From positions 3,348,001 through 3,412,000 of the forward strand of contig JALGAS010000001.1 of assembly GCA_023078685.1 (NCBI GenBank): a stretch of 64,000 bases of DNA, written 5' to 3'. This stretch comes from Neopestalotiopsis rosae (Eukaryota; Ascomycota; Sordariomycetes; Amphisphaeriales; Sporocadaceae). The position numbers and the translations under genes were made by a program. How positions within the stretch are numbered: position 1 is the first letter of the stretch; every line of letters begins with the position of its first letter. The notes under the pieces were generated by a model that was not told the origin of the DNA, searched no databases, and was given only the letters and a program-made list of their open reading frames with translations. Of this stretch, positions 58,947 to 64,000 are shown in pieces.

Positions 58947-59672
58947 CATTGCCGCGTTCTAGAGCACAACCACCCACTTCGACACGCTCAAACAAGTCCA
59001 ACCTGACGGATTGCCGGCGAATAATACCCAGGAAGGACGGATCTCTGCCCTGAGTGGGCGTTTGTTCGGCCCCCAACCTTCACGACTTTCATCCCAAAAG
59101 CTTGCTTTTCAATATCGACAAACCGCACATATTTAACGGCACGTAAAATACTTCAAGACGTCATTAAGCGGAATATTCGACTACTACGGTAAATACATGC
59201 AAGCTGGCGCAGATTCCAACCCTTTCGCCAGATGACGACTGCTCCAATAAATACATGCAAGCTGGCGCAGATTTCAAGCCTTTCGCCAGACGGCGCCTCA
59301 AAACAACTATCTTACGGGCAAAAACGGCATTCATCACGGGCAAGCATTTACACAGTAGGAGCAACACATATACTTCTTGCGAGCATAGTCTCTTATCTGT
59401 CAAGCTTGAATATTACACGGATTTCAAAATTTTATGTCTGATGATACAGAACTATGAACATATGATTACACTTTTTCTCATCCCCAAGATGTGCGCTTGC
59501 ATGAGCACAAAGTCTGTGTGATGTATTGTCCCATAATTTGCTTTTGACAAATCAAACTCCCAAACGCCTACGATGATTTGCAACTTTCTTCTCATTCCTC
59601 GTACAGCATCGAAACTAGGAAGCCTTCTCCTTTCCCCGAATCCCCAACGACGTGGTGAGATTGTAAGGTCAT
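58947..59672. other. intergenic region before Prp8
   Basis: The 3' ends of the small gene and of Prp8 face each other here. Apart from the direct repeat at 59190-59291 nothing is recognised. Confidence 0.4.
59190..59291 (+). repeat. direct repeat, about 44 bp, two copies 58 bp apart
   Basis: The copies at 59190-59232 and 59248-59291 both begin TAAATACATGCAAGCTGGCG and end CTTTCGCCAGA, with only about two mismatches between them. The 15-bp spacer differs. It looks like a recent local duplication. Confidence 0.8.

Positions 59673-64000
<4,328 letters not shown>

Overview
The window is nuclear DNA of a filamentous ascomycete (Pezizomycotina). The evidence is short introns (about 50-140 nt) with GT...CTAA/CTGA...AG signals, HET-domain genes, Zn(II)2Cys6 regulators, an HsbA-type secreted protein and a clearly fungal Prp8. 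A Sordariomycete, perhaps Hypocreales, is my guess from protein style only. About 18 protein genes plus several broken ones can be supported. Almost all were assembled by hand from exons whose reading phases join correctly.

Layout. 0-4.3 kb: a decayed ORF and a large HET-domain gene. 4.6-8.4 kb: an amino-acid permease and a class-V PLP enzyme transcribed divergently from one 0.7-kb promoter. 8.9-11.7 kb: a second HET protein with a C-terminal membrane hairpin. 12.2-17.3 kb: a Zn2Cys6 regulator divergent from a secreted BBE-like FAD oxidase. 18.5-22.9 kb: an HsbA-like secreted protein, a GNAT acetyltransferase and a secreted beta-propeller protein like fungal saponin hydrolases. This first third looks accessory (recognition, secretion, small-molecule chemistry). 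24.9-36.7 kb is more housekeeping: mitochondrial hydroxyacyl-thioester dehydratase (HTD2 type), isoamyl-acetate esterase (IAH1 type), a conserved-looking cysteine protein broken by an in-frame TAG, an Mpv17/PMP22 membrane protein and a ketopantoate-reductase-family protein. 36.7-50.7 kb is very gene-poor: a two-repeat Myb/SANT protein lies alone between a 4.5-kb and an 8.2-kb stretch without recognisable genes.

50.7-58.4 kb is the most unusual part. An orphan gene lies tail-to-tail with a gene joining a Zn2Cys6 cluster to ankyrin repeats. The block from the 3' end of the orphan gene to the promoter of the ankyrin gene is duplicated in tandem. The second copy holds only the last 50 or so codons of the orphan and a frameshifted ankyrin paralogue. 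Both ankyrin promoters carry repeated GTCGCAGT words. 58.7-64 kb: a small single-pass membrane protein and the C-terminal 60% of Prp8, running off the window end.

How genes may work together is mostly inference. The permease/PLP pair and the regulator/oxidase pair could be parts of one small metabolic locus with HET genes interspersed. The duplicated zinc-cluster/ankyrin genes may be autoregulated through the GTCGCAGT repeats. No tRNA, rRNA, CRISPR array or intact transposon was recognised.
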